NCBI GenBank assembly: GCA_030832235.1
Contig: JAURJO010000105.1
Span: 1-22,007 of the forward strand
Length of the DNA stretch: 22,007 nucleotides
Direction: 5' to 3'
Origin: Verrucomicrobiota bacterium
GTDB lineage: Bacteria; Verrucomicrobiota; Verrucomicrobiia; Opitutales; Opitutaceae
The notes beneath the pieces were generated by a model that did no database searches, was not told the origin of the DNA, and worked only from the letters and a program-made list of their open reading frames with translations. Positions within the stretch are counted from its first letter, which is position 1. Each line of letters begins with the position of its first letter. Shown piece by piece: positions 1 through 7,407 of this stretch. A program made the translations under genes and the position numbers.

Positions 1-103
1 GGAGTTGCTCGGTCACGCACAGCTCTCGACCACGCAGGTCTACACGCACGTGAGCATGGCGCGCCTCCGCGAGGTGCACGCGAAGGCGCATCCGCGCGCG
101 TGA
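1..103 (+). CDS. Tyrosine recombinase (XerC/XerD-like), C-terminal end only
   Basis: Only the last 33 residues are in the window, read in the frame whose first complete codon starts at base 2. They contain the diagnostic end of the tyrosine recombinase catalytic domain: LLGH (the second catalytic histidine, codon 14-16), then STTQVYTHV, where the tyrosine (codon 41-43) is the expected nucleophile that attacks DNA. In the family this arrangement is shared by XerC/XerD, which resolve chromosome dimers at dif in the cytoplasm, and by phage and integron integrases. The tail after YTH is short, as in Xer proteins rather than in many integrases, but the subtype cannot be settled from this fragment. 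No attachment site or phage gene follows it, which fits a housekeeping Xer protein. The family call is firm; the assignment to XerC or XerD is a guess. Confidence 0.8.
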   Translation, partial: ELLGHAQLSTTQVYTHVSMARLREVHAKAHPRA

Positions 104-177
104 ATCGTCCCGAGCTGAATTCCGTGCAGTGTGGCTGCGGCTGTCCGTCTCGGATTTGGTGAAGACGGGGGCCGGGA

Positions 178-329
178 AAGGTGGAAAGCCGGACGACGGG
201 AACGTGTCGGGATGAATCTGGGAGTCAGGAACTCAGGAAGCTTGGTTCAAGGCGGACCAAGCCTTGGACTCGGGGCCCGGAAAGCCGAGCCGAGGGCAGG
301 TGGGTTTTTCTCCAAGGAAGGTGGAAAGC
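178..329 (+). repeat. 12-bp direct repeat AAGGTGGAAAGC
   Basis: The 12-mer AAGGTGGAAAGC occurs at 178-189 and again at 318-329, separated by 128 bases, in the intergenic region. No target-site duplication or terminal inverted repeat accompanies it, so it is not evidence for an insertion sequence. It may be chance or the remnant of a local duplication. Confidence 0.5.
240..262 (+). other. Intergenic stem-loop
   Basis: GCTTGGT (240-246) and ACCAAGC (256-262) form a perfect 7-bp stem around a 9-base loop. No T-run follows on either strand, so it is not a standard intrinsic terminator. It could be a protein-binding dyad or a chance palindrome. Confidence 0.4.
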
Positions 330-392
330 GCAAAGCGATAACCGGTCCGGGCGGGTCCTTTTTCGTTCAATTGCGGCTTTCGACAAGCGGGG

Positions 393-1463
393 GTGAGCGT
401 TTTGCTGCGCTTCATGGCTTCGCGCGTTCCCGCCGCTGAATTGATCGCTTTCGCATGCGAGTTGTTGGGTCGTGCAGGGCTGGAGAACGACAAGGCCCGG
501 GCGGTGGCGGAGACTTTGGTGGAGGCGGATCTGCTCGGACATACGACGCACGGGCTCGCTCTGCTGGCGCCGTACCTCGAGGAGATCGAACGCGGCGGCA
601 TGACGAAGGCGGGTGCGCCCAAGGTGGTGGCGGATTTTCCCGCGGTGGTGACATGGGACGGGCGGCGCCTGCCGGGACCTTGGCTCGTGGCGCGGGCGTT
701 GGAACTGGCGATGGAGCGCGCGGAGCGGAACGGGCTCTGCGCGGTCACGATCCGGCGCAGCCACCACATCGCGTGCCTCGCGGCCTACCTGCGCCCCGTG
801 GCGGAGCGGAACCTCGTGGCGATCCTGACTTGCTCCGATCCGGCGGTGGCGACCGTGGCGCCCTTCGGCGGACGGAAGGGATTGTTCACCCCGAATCCGA
901 TCGCGGCGGCGTGGCCGACAGATGGCGAACCGGTGATGCTGGATTTCTCGGCGTCCATCACGACCAACGCGCTGACCAAGCGCCTCCAGTCGGCGGGCCA
1001 GAAATTTCCCGGGGCCTGGGCGCTCGATTCGGAGGGGCGCGCCACGGACGATCCCGCGGCGCTGTTCGCCGAACCGGCCGGGACGCTGCTGCCGGCGGGC
1101 GGAATCGACCACGGTCACAAAGGCTTCGCGCTCGCGCTGCTGGTGGAGGCGCTCACGTCGGCGATGTCCGGGCACGGACGCGCGGATCCGTCGGAAGGTT
1201 GGGGTGCCTCGGTGTTTCTGCAGGTGTTCAACCCGGCGTGTTTCGGCGGAGTCGACGCTTTCCGACGCGAGGCGGGCCATCTCGCCGCTGCTTGCCGGGA
1301 AAATCCGCCGCGGCCGGGTGTGGAGCGCGTGCGCCTGCCCGGTGAAACCGGATTGCGCCGCCGCCGGGAGCAACTCGCCGCCGGCGTGGAGCTTCACCCC
1401 GCGATCCTGCCCGCGCTGCGCCCGTGGGTACGCAAACTCGGCGTGGAGAATTCGCCGCTTTAG
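393..1463 (+). CDS. Ldh2-type malate/L-lactate dehydrogenase family oxidoreductase
   Basis: A cytoplasmic NAD(P)-dependent 2-hydroxyacid dehydrogenase of the Ldh_2 family (malate, ureidoglycolate, sulfolactate and diketogulonate dehydrogenases), which is structurally unrelated to classical Rossmann-fold lactate dehydrogenases. The protein has 356 residues, normal for the family. Near the N-terminus is EADLLGHTTHGL, the family's substrate and catalytic histidine region. The middle holds the cofactor-binding stretch FGGRKGLFTPNPIA, and later comes the characteristic GIDHGHKGFALALLVEAL. I take the GTG at 393, preceded by a G-rich run; an in-frame ATG at 414 (MASRVP) is an equally possible start. 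The gene converges on the sugar importer genes with 18 bases between the two stops. Its proximity suggests 2-hydroxyacid or sugar-acid metabolism, but the substrate cannot be read from sequence. Confidence 0.88.
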   Translation: MSVLLRFMASRVPAAELIAFACELLGRAGLENDKARAVAETLVEADLLGHTTHGLALLAPYLEEIERGGMTKAGAPKVVADFPAVVTWDGRRLPGPWLVARALELAMERAERNGLCAVTIRRSHHIACLAAYLRPVAERNLVAILTCSDPAVATVAPFGGRKGLFTPNPIAAAWPTDGEPVMLDFSASITTNALTKRLQSAGQKFPGAWALDSEGRATDDPAALFAEPAGTLLPAGGIDHGHKGFALALLVEALTSAMSGHGRADPSEGWGASVFLQVFNPACFGGVDAFRREAGHLAAACRENPPRPGVERVRLPGETGLRRRREQLAAGVELHPAILPALRPWVRKLGVENSPL

Positions 1464-1481
1464 GGCCGAGACTCCCGCCCG

Positions 1482-2465
1482 TCAGAAGTTGAACTGGTCG
1501 ATGTTCTCCTTCGTGAAGGCGAAGGGTTTGCCGAGGAGGATGTTGTCGCCTTGGATCTCGATGGCGCCGAGCTGGCGCGAGGGGAACGTCTTGGCGCCGG
1601 GTTTGAGGGTGCCCTTCGCGACGGCGACGGCGGCCTCGATCGTGAGGTAGCCGAGGTCCTCGGTCTTCCAGAGCACGACGGTGTCGGTCACGCCTTCCTT
1701 CACGTAGCGGCGGTTCTCGCTCGGGAGTCCGAGGCCGATGACCTTCACCTTGCCCGTCTTGCCGGCCTGCTTGACCGCCTCGGCGGCGCCGGGGACGGCG
1801 GGGGAGCAGATGGCCATGATGAGCTTGAGGTTCGGGTGGGCGCTCATGAGGGCGGTCGCCTCCGACTGGGCCTTGTCCTTGAGGTCGTCGCAGGGACGCA
1901 CGGCGACCAGCTTCATCTTCGGATACTTTTCCTTCCACCGCTTCTCGATGAGCTGCTGCCACTCGCGCTGGTTGGCGGCGGTGAGCGTCGCGAGGATGAT
2001 GGCGAACTCGCCCTCGCCATTGAGGAGACGGGCGGCGTCATCCATCAGCGTGTGCGCGATACCCTGCGGCGTGGCCTGGTTGACGAAAAACGAACGGGCG
2101 TCGGGTTGGGCGTCGGCATCGTAGGTGACGACCTGGATGCCCTGCTTGCGCGCCTTGCGGAGGGCGGTGGAGATGCCCTCGCGGTTCTCGGCGGCCACGG
2201 CGATGACGTCGACGCCGAGGGTGATCCAGTTCTCGACGATCTCGTTCTGCTTGGCGGCGTTGCTGTCGGTCGGGCCGTCGAAGAGCAATTTGACGCCCAA
2301 GTCGCGGGCGGCGCGGTCGGCGCCGGCCTTGCAGGAGACAAAGTAGGCGTTGCCCTTGGACTTGGGCAGCATGGCGACGATCAGCTGCGATTCGGCGGCG
2401 TTCAGCGCGGAGGCGATCAGCAGCGCGGCGGCTGCGAGGAGACGGAAGAGCGGGGAGTTTTTCAT
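1482..2465 (-). CDS. Sugar ABC transporter periplasmic substrate-binding protein (rhamnose/AI-2 type)
   Basis: A 327-residue periplasmic binding protein of the type that feeds RbsA/LsrA-class importers. Residues 1-24 form a signal peptide (charged start, LLAAAALLIASAL, cleavage near NAA). The body aligns by eye with LsrB and the rhamnose-binding RhaS group: FDGPTD near 62-67, VVTYDAD at 112-118, VNQATPQ at 128-134, LTAANQREW at 161-169, and the end FTKENIDQFNF, close to the LsrB ending. Of six residues that contact AI-2 in E. coli LsrB, K35, D116 and Q166 (LsrB Q167) look conserved. The others appear replaced by N165, I219 and S221, which argues against AI-2 and for a sugar such as rhamnose. 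The start codon overlaps the upstream permease stop by 4 bases (ATGA), so translation is probably coupled. It is the last gene of the operon. Confidence 0.88.
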   Translation of the reverse strand: MKNSPLFRLLAAAALLIASALNAAESQLIVAMLPKSKGNAYFVSCKAGADRAARDLGVKLLFDGPTDSNAAKQNEIVENWITLGVDVIAVAAENREGISTALRKARKQGIQVVTYDADAQPDARSFFVNQATPQGIAHTLMDDAARLLNGEGEFAIILATLTAANQREWQQLIEKRWKEKYPKMKLVAVRPCDDLKDKAQSEATALMSAHPNLKLIMAICSPAVPGAAEAVKQAGKTGKVKVIGLGLPSENRRYVKEGVTDTVVLWKTEDLGYLTIEAAVAVAKGTLKPGAKTFPSRQLGAIEIQGDNILLGKPFAFTKENIDQFNF

Positions 2466-3523
2466 GAAGAGGGCGGGGTGGGGGACGGCGCGCCGCGGGA
2501 GCGGCGGAGCCGCGGGACCATGCGAAACGCGACACCTCCGGTCAAGGCGAGCAACAGGAGCGCACCGGTGAGCAGCCCGGCGATTTCCTCGGCGGCGTTG
2601 AGTTCCATCACGACCGGCAGGCACGCGAGTCCGTTCTTGAGCACGGCGATGGCGGCGACCCCGAGCAGCGTGCCGTGGACCGAGCCGGTGCCGCCGAAGA
2701 TGCTGGTGCCTCCGAGCACCACCGCGGTGATGGCGAAAAGCTCGTAGCCGGTGCCGGCGTCGGCCTTGGCCTGCCCGAGGCGGGCGGTGTAGATGATCCC
2801 CGCGAGCGCCGCGATGCCGCCGGCGAGCAGGTAGACGCCCGCGAGCCGCGAGGCGACGGGCAACCCGGCGTGGCGGGCGCCCTCGGGGGAGTAGCCGATC
2901 GCGCGGTAGGAACGACCGAAGGTGGTACGGTGCACCAGCAGCCAGACCGCGAGGGCAACCAGCGCGAAAAGCCACGCTTGGGTTGGCAGGCCAAGCCAGC
3001 GCTCCTGGCCGAGAAACAGGAATCCAGCGGGAAAATCCGTGTAGGTGACCGCGCCGCGAGTGATGGCTTCCGCGAGGCCGCGGAAAAGCGAGTAGGTGCC
3101 GAGCGTGACGATCAGCGGCGGCAGGCGCAGCGCGGTGACGAGCACGGCGTTGAGACCGCCCGCGAGCGTGCCGATGACGAGCGTCAGGCCGGCGGCCACC
3201 GGGATGGGCAGGCCCGCGTCGTGCCAGAGTTTGCCGAAGAGGATCGCGCAGAGCCCGAGCAGCGAGCCGACGGAAAGGTCGATTCCGCCGGTGATGATCA
3301 CCGGCGTGAGCGCGAGCGCGAGCAGGCCGATCTCGCAGGAGTGCCGCAATACGTCGAATTGGCGGTCGAGCGTGCCGAAACCGATCACCACGCCGCGGCG
3401 GTTCACGCTCGTGCCGGCGAAGTAGAAGAACAGCCACTCCGCGATGAGCACGTAGAGGAGGATCATCTCGTGCCGCAGCAGGAGCGCCTTCCAGTCGCGG
3501 GCGGGGACATCGGCCGGCTTCAT
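2462..3523 (-). CDS. Sugar ABC transporter permease (second of two)
   Basis: A 353-residue inner-membrane permease of the BPD_transp_2 (RbsC/LsrD/RhaQ) family. Visible hallmarks are IITGGIDLSVGSLLGL in the first half, LPPLIVTLGTYSLFRGLAEA, and LGGTSIFGGTGSVHGTLLG near the C-terminus, with about eight to ten hydrophobic segments. The stretch TYSLFRGLAEAITRG followed by DFPAGFLFLGQ is typical of rhamnose/AI-2-type permeases. The ATG at 3523 overlaps the preceding permease stop by 4 bases (ATGA), and its own TGA overlaps the binding-protein ATG in the same way. The frame stays open well upstream, through the preceding gene, but those upstream residues are Arg/Gly-rich and not permease-like. It should form a heterodimeric pore with the first permease. 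Confidence 0.92.
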   Translation of the reverse strand: MKPADVPARDWKALLLRHEMILLYVLIAEWLFFYFAGTSVNRRGVVIGFGTLDRQFDVLRHSCEIGLLALALTPVIITGGIDLSVGSLLGLCAILFGKLWHDAGLPIPVAAGLTLVIGTLAGGLNAVLVTALRLPPLIVTLGTYSLFRGLAEAITRGAVTYTDFPAGFLFLGQERWLGLPTQAWLFALVALAVWLLVHRTTFGRSYRAIGYSPEGARHAGLPVASRLAGVYLLAGGIAALAGIIYTARLGQAKADAGTGYELFAITAVVLGGTSIFGGTGSVHGTLLGVAAIAVLKNGLACLPVVMELNAAEEIAGLLTGALLLLALTGGVAFRMVPRLRRSRGAPSPTPPSS

Positions 3524-4455
3524 TGTCCGTGGCCTCCGCTTCGCGAGCGTATCCCGTCGGCCACCACCGCCAGCAGTATGATCGCCCCCTGGATCGCCTT
3601 TTCCCAATACGCCTCGACGCGCAGGTGCGTGAGCGCGGGCCCGATGCAGGCGAGCAGCAGCAGGCCGGCGAACGCGCCCCATAGATTCCCGCGTCCGCCG
3701 GAAATCGCCACGCCGCCGACCACCACGGCCGCGATCACCTTCAGTTCTAGGCCGAGGCCGGAGAGCGGCTGAACCTGGGGCGACTGCACGACGTTCAGCA
3801 TGGCGGCGAGGCCCGTCAGCGCGCCCATGAGCACAAAGACGAGAAACGTTCCCAGTCGCGGCCGGATCCCCGCGAGACGCGCGGCCTCCGCGTCGCTGCC
3901 GATCGCGTGGATGAAGCGGCCGGCCGCGAGGTGACGCATCGCCAGCGCGAGCGCGAACAGGAGCAGCAGAGCGAAGCCGACGATCAGCCCTTGTCCGTTC
4001 GACTGGCTGAAGCCGAACCATTGCACCCCGTCGGGCAGGTTCACGAACTGGCCCTGCCGGGCGAGGTTCAGACCCTGCCGGAGCGTCACCATCATCGCCA
4101 GGGTGACGACGATCGAGGGCAGCCCGAGGCCGGCGATGAGCGCGCCGTTCACGGCTCCGAGGAGCGCGCCGGCGCCGACCGCGGCCGGCAAGGTTGCCGC
4201 CAGTGGCCAGCCCGAGGCGGCGAGCAGACCCGCGCAGACACCGCAGACGGAGAACTGTGAGCCGACGGAGATGTCGATCTGCCGGGAGATGATCACGAGC
4301 GCCATCCCGCAGGCCACCACGAGGGTCGGGGCTTCACGGGTGGCGAGGGAGAGCAGCGGTTGCGGCTGGAAAAACGCCGGCGCGAAGACGGCCAGCATCG
4401 CCAGCATCACAATCAGCGCCGCCGCCACGGAGAGTTCGCGGAAATGTTTTTTCAC
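3520..4455 (-). CDS. Sugar ABC transporter permease (first of two)
   Basis: A 311-residue inner-membrane permease of the same BPD_transp_2 family as its downstream neighbour. It starts at a GTG (MKKHFRELS) whose bases overlap the ATPase stop as GTGA. Diagnostic segments are IISRQIDISVGSQFSV, LPSIVVTLAMMVTLRQGL and VVGGVAISGGRGNLWGAFAG. The last matches the conserved GG-S-GG-G-x-hydrophobic-G-A-x-x-G region that contacts the ATPase. QGQFVNLPDGVQWFG is typical of the RhaP/LsrC side of the pair. The two permeases are related but diverged, consistent with a heterodimer. Nothing unusual was seen beyond the tight overlaps. Confidence 0.92.
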   Translation of the reverse strand: MKKHFRELSVAAALIVMLAMLAVFAPAFFQPQPLLSLATREAPTLVVACGMALVIISRQIDISVGSQFSVCGVCAGLLAASGWPLAATLPAAVGAGALLGAVNGALIAGLGLPSIVVTLAMMVTLRQGLNLARQGQFVNLPDGVQWFGFSQSNGQGLIVGFALLLLFALALAMRHLAAGRFIHAIGSDAEAARLAGIRPRLGTFLVFVLMGALTGLAAMLNVVQSPQVQPLSGLGLELKVIAAVVVGGVAISGGRGNLWGAFAGLLLLACIGPALTHLRVEAYWEKAIQGAIILLAVVADGIRSRSGGHGQ

Positions 4456-5960
4456 GCGGCCCCCTTTGCCGTTTGCCCGAGTGCGAGGGCCATGACCTCG
4501 TGGGCGTCGCTGCCGCCGGGCAAAATGCCCGCGAGGTGGCCGCCGCGCATGACGCCTATTCGGTCGCTCATGCCGAGCACCTCGGGCAGATCGCTGGAAA
4601 TGAGGAGCACCGCGAGGCCTTCCCCCGCGAGTCGGCGGATGATGCGGTGAATCTCGGCCTTCGCGCCGATGTCGACGCCCTGAGTCGGCTCATCGAGAAT
4701 TAGGACCCGCGGCTTGGTCGCGAGCCAGCGCGCCAGAGAGACCTTCTGCTGGTTGCCGCCGGAAAGGCTGCCGGCGGGCGCCTGCGGGCCAGCGCACTTC
4801 ACGGCAAGGTCACGCACGAAGTTTTTCGCCAGCGTCTGCTCCACGGCGGAACGCAGCCAGGAACCGGGAAACAGTTTCCGGTGCACTGCCATCGTCATGT
4901 TCTCGGCCACGGCCATCTCAAGCACGACACCATGCCGGCGGCGGTCTTCCGGTACATAGGCGATGCCGTGGCGAACGGCATCCCGCGGCGAACGCAGCGT
5001 GACCGGGGTGCCGTCCAACTCGATCGCGCCGGAGTCGGCCGGAGTAAGTCCGAATATCACGCGCGCCAACTCCGTGCGGCCAGCGCCGACCAGGCCGGCG
5101 AGGCCGAGGATTTCGCCTGCGCGGATTTCCAGGGATACGTCCCGCACGCCGCCGGCGGCGCACCCGATGGCGCGCGTGGCCAAGACTACACCACCCGGCG
5201 GACGTTCCGCGGGCGGGTAGATCTGCGCGACCTCGCGCCCGACCATACGGCGGATGAGCTCGCGTTCGGTGAGTTCCCCGATGGCGCCGGTGCCGGTGCT
5301 TTCCCCGTCGCGGAGCACGGTGACGCGATCGGCGAGGGCGAAGATTTCCTCGAGGCGGTGCGAGATGTAAATGATGCCGACGCCGTCGCGGCGAAGGTCC
5401 CGCACCACCGCGTGCAGCAGGTGCTGCTCCTTCTGCGTCAGGGAGGCGGTCGGCTCGTCCATGATCACGATCCGGGCGCCGGTGCCGACCGCTCCGGCGA
5501 TTTCGACCAATTGCTGCTCGGGCATCGAGAGGGCGCGCACCTCGGATTCGGGGTCGATGGCCGCGCCGATTTTCCGAAGCAAATCACCGGCTTGCTCACG
5601 GAGTTTTCTCCAGCCCACGCGACGAAGCGCGTGGCCGGGGTCGAGGCGCAGTCCGATGTTCTCCGCGACGCTGAGATCGGGGAAAAGAGCCGGCTGTTGG
5701 TAAATGCAGGCGATGCCGAGCCGGCGGGCGGCCGATGGGTCGAGCCCGGAGACTTCGCGTCCCGCGACGCGGATGACGCCGGCGTCGGGTTGGTGAGCGC
5801 CGGTCACGATCTTGATCAGGGTGCTCTTGCCTGCGCCGTTCTCGCCGAGCAGCGCGTGGACCTCGCCGGCCCGCAGCTCGAAGTCCACCCCGCGCAGGGC
5901 GCGCGCGCCGCCGAAGGACTTGGCGAGCGAGCGGATCTCAAGGAGTGGGACGGCGGTCAT
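4452..5960 (-). CDS. Sugar ABC transporter ATP-binding protein, two fused ABC domains
   Basis: A 502-residue cytoplasmic ATPase of the RbsA/MglA/XylG/LsrA class that drives import through the two permeases. The N-terminal ABC domain has a perfect Walker A, GENGAGKST at residues 39-47, a signature reduced to LSMPEQQLVEIA, and Walker B IVIMDEPTASL. The C-terminal domain has the degenerate Walker A GLVGAGRTEL usual for this class, a canonical signature LSGGNQQKVSLAR and Walker B VLILDEPTQGVDIG. Thus each half carries one weakened element, the family pattern rather than decay. It is the first gene of the four-gene importer block, in the order ATPase, permease, permease, binding protein, the same order as lsrACDB. 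A 48-base gap separates it from the upstream TPR gene on the same strand. No dedicated regulator or kinase gene adjoins it. Confidence 0.95.
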   Translation of the reverse strand: MTAVPLLEIRSLAKSFGGARALRGVDFELRAGEVHALLGENGAGKSTLIKIVTGAHQPDAGVIRVAGREVSGLDPSAARRLGIACIYQQPALFPDLSVAENIGLRLDPGHALRRVGWRKLREQAGDLLRKIGAAIDPESEVRALSMPEQQLVEIAGAVGTGARIVIMDEPTASLTQKEQHLLHAVVRDLRRDGVGIIYISHRLEEIFALADRVTVLRDGESTGTGAIGELTERELIRRMVGREVAQIYPPAERPPGGVVLATRAIGCAAGGVRDVSLEIRAGEILGLAGLVGAGRTELARVIFGLTPADSGAIELDGTPVTLRSPRDAVRHGIAYVPEDRRRHGVVLEMAVAENMTMAVHRKLFPGSWLRSAVEQTLAKNFVRDLAVKCAGPQAPAGSLSGGNQQKVSLARWLATKPRVLILDEPTQGVDIGAKAEIHRIIRRLAGEGLAVLLISSDLPEVLGMSDRIGVMRGGHLAGILPGGSDAHEVMALALGQTAKGAA

Positions 5961-6008
5961 GCGCGGAGCGAAGTGTCGATGGCGCTCCCGCCGGCGGGTC
6001 GAGTCAAA

Positions 6009-6500
6009 TCACGCCCCGTTTGGACAGTCCGTGCCATCCGCGGCGCGGAGCGGGGCGAGGTCGGGATCGGTGGCGGCAGCTTCGCGGAACTTCGGTTCCA
6101 GTTCGATGGCCCGGTCGACGCGTTTTCGCGCGCCGGCCAGATCGCCGCGCTGGCAGGCGTAGCAGCCTAGGTTGAAGTGGATCGTCGGCTCCTCTGGAAA
6201 ATGTTTTTCCGCCTCGAGCAGCACCGCTTCAGCGGCGGCGAGTGAATCGGCGCGGCGAGTGGCGTAGGCGCAGGAAATCCAGACGCCGGCGTCGGCTCCG
6301 CCGCGGGCGAGTACCGAACGCGTGAGTGCGCGCAACGCGAGCCAGTCCTCTTTCTCGTGCAGAAGCACGATGCGCAGCTCCTCGACCGCGGCCGTGCCGA
6401 CACCGCCCTCCTCGGCGAGGACGAGCTCCCGCTCGGCGTCCGCCAGCAGCCCGAGACCGAGGTAGCCCCGGACATGCATCAGGCGGCGTTGGGGTAGCAT
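6009..6500 (-). CDS. Small tetratricopeptide-repeat protein, function unknown
   Basis: A predicted soluble protein of 163 residues from the ATG at 6500 (MLPQRRLMHV). The frame is open back to a TTG at 6551, and a further ATG lies at 6479, so the start is uncertain. There is no signal peptide. TPR-like helical pairs are visible: MHVRGYLGLGLLADAERELV near the N-terminus, SLAAAEAVLLEAEKHFPEE in the middle, and IHFNLGCYACQRGDLAGARK with RVDRAIELEPKF near the C-terminus. The last gives a textbook TPR with the family's conserved small and aromatic positions. TPR arrays mediate protein contacts and give no direct clue to activity. It lies between a membrane-protein gene (72 bases upstream) and the sugar importer (48 bases downstream), all on one strand, so cotranscription is plausible but unproven. 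Confidence 0.75.
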   Translation of the reverse strand: MLPQRRLMHVRGYLGLGLLADAERELVLAEEGGVGTAAVEELRIVLLHEKEDWLALRALTRSVLARGGADAGVWISCAYATRRADSLAAAEAVLLEAEKHFPEEPTIHFNLGCYACQRGDLAGARKRVDRAIELEPKFREAAATDPDLAPLRAADGTDCPNGA

Positions 6501-6572
6501 GGGGGAGGACGGCGAGGCGGGGCGGGCGAGCGCCGCGGACAAGGGACGCAACTTCCGGACAACTTGCCCTGA

Positions 6573-7253
6573 TCAGAGCTTGTGTTCCGAATCGCCAGAA
6601 CGCTCGCCGCTGCCGGCGCGAGCCTTCGAGCGGTGCACCGGCAGCACGATATCACGGTTGCGGCCGACCGCGATCAGCAGCGGGGCGATCGCGACGACCA
6701 GCCCGGTTACACCGATCCACGGTTCCCGTTCGAAGACCAGGCCGAGGGCCAGGAGTGAAGGGCCGAGCACGAGGAAAAACGCCGACAGTGACTTGAACGC
6801 GAGCATGACGGCCCCGGCGAGGAGCAGCGACGGCACCGCGATGGCGGGTACGAGCAGGGTAAGTGTTGCCGCGGACGTGAAGAAGATCGGCGCCGGCTGC
6901 TTGCCGGGTGAGCGAAACAGGAGCGCGCTCAACACCGTCGAGACGTGGACCACGAGGAGCGGGATCACTGAGCGGGCCCAATCGGCCGTAGCCGCGTACT
7001 CCGGCCAATCGGGCGCGAGCGCATCGAGCATCCGCACCGCCATCCAGGAGCCGGCGGCTCCGCGGAAGATTTCCGCCCAGTGCCACGGGAAGCGGAGAAC
7101 CCGCCGCCACGTTGTCCACCAGCTCGCGTTGCGCCGCTCAATGTCTAGCTCCGCCAGCGCCCGGTAGCTGTGACGCCGGCTGTAGAAGGCGGGAAATGGG
7201 AACGCCAGCAGGCCCAGGGAAAAGGCAAGCAGGAGCCAAGGCAGCAGCGTCAT
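6573..7253 (-). CDS. Predicted multi-spanning membrane protein, unknown family
   Basis: I do not recognise this 226-residue protein. It begins with a hydrophobic helix (LLPWLLLAFSLGLLAFPF) followed by a cationic, tryptophan-rich segment (residues about 25-65, including RRNASWWTTWRRVLRFPWHW). Further likely membrane helices lie near residues 92-114, 120-151, 157-174 and 178-197, and the C-terminus is polar and charged (SKARAGSGERSGDSEHKL). The pattern suggests about five inner-membrane helices. No catalytic motif is evident. The + strand frame opposite this gene gives a low-complexity Ser/Arg/Thr translation, so the - strand reading is preferred. It is the first gene of the - strand run that ends in the sugar importer and is divergent from the HAD hydrolase gene, sharing a 154-base intergenic region with it. 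Confidence 0.7.
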   Translation of the reverse strand: MTLLPWLLLAFSLGLLAFPFPAFYSRRHSYRALAELDIERRNASWWTTWRRVLRFPWHWAEIFRGAAGSWMAVRMLDALAPDWPEYAATADWARSVIPLLVVHVSTVLSALLFRSPGKQPAPIFFTSAATLTLLVPAIAVPSLLLAGAVMLAFKSLSAFFLVLGPSLLALGLVFEREPWIGVTGLVVAIAPLLIAVGRNRDIVLPVHRSKARAGSGERSGDSEHKL

Positions 7254-7371
7254 TTGCGGTTCAGGGTGGCGGGGACCAAGAAGGAGAATGGCCCTACCAA
7301 TTTCGTCATAACAAGCAGCAATCCGGTGCCTAGGGTAATTTCCTGGGTCCGAAGTGAGTTGTTCCGCAAGC

Positions 7372-7392
7372 TTGCTCCTGAACCGGGAGCAA
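7372..7392 (+). promoter_or_regulatory. 7-bp inverted repeat upstream of the HAD gene, candidate operator
   Basis: TTGCTCC (7372-7378) and GGAGCAA (7386-7392) are perfect inverted repeats around a 7-base centre, 15 bases before the HAD start codon and within the divergent intergenic region. It could be a repressor dyad or an RNA hairpin in the 5' leader. No T-run follows, which argues against a terminator. No convincing -35/-10 pair was recognised on either strand in this intergenic region. Confidence 0.4.
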
Positions 7393-7407
7393 AATCAGGT
7401 TTCGCGG

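Larger units (their letters stand above)
104..392. other. Non-coding stretch with a small hairpin and a short direct repeat
   Basis: No convincing gene is visible between the recombinase stop and the dehydrogenase start. The short open frames here give low-complexity, Arg/Gly-rich translations with no recognisable family. The stretch holds a 7-bp hairpin (240-262) and a 12-bp direct repeat (178-189 and 318-329), both listed separately. No clear terminator with a T-run and no convincing sigma-70 promoter was found, though the promoter of the dehydrogenase gene presumably lies here. Confidence 0.5.

Noticed and set aside
178..329. Remnant insertion sequence between the recombinase and the Ldh2 gene
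   Set aside because: The 12-bp direct repeat and a hairpin are present, but there is no transposase fragment, terminal inverted repeat or target duplication.
1..392. Integrative element boundary at the recombinase end
   Set aside because: A tyrosine recombinase 3' end alone is not evidence; no tRNA gene, att repeat or phage gene adjoins it, and the short tail fits a Xer protein.
131..439. Small + strand open frames before the Ldh2 gene
   Set aside because: Gly/Arg/Lys-rich translations without domain features or ribosome binding sites; they overlap the real gene start.
225..1397. Long - strand open frame opposite the Ldh2-family gene
   Set aside because: Its translation is rich in Arg, His, Pro and Gln with no family resemblance, typical of antisense shadows in GC-rich DNA, while the + strand reading has clear Ldh_2 motifs.
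3524..4021. Upstream extension of the second permease
   Set aside because: The frame is open, but the extension is Arg/Gly-rich, overlaps the first permease and has no membrane pattern; the ATGA overlap marks the real start.
6499..7167. + strand open frame opposite the membrane protein
   Set aside because: It gives a Ser/Arg/Thr-rich, low-complexity translation, whereas the - strand gives coherent membrane helices.
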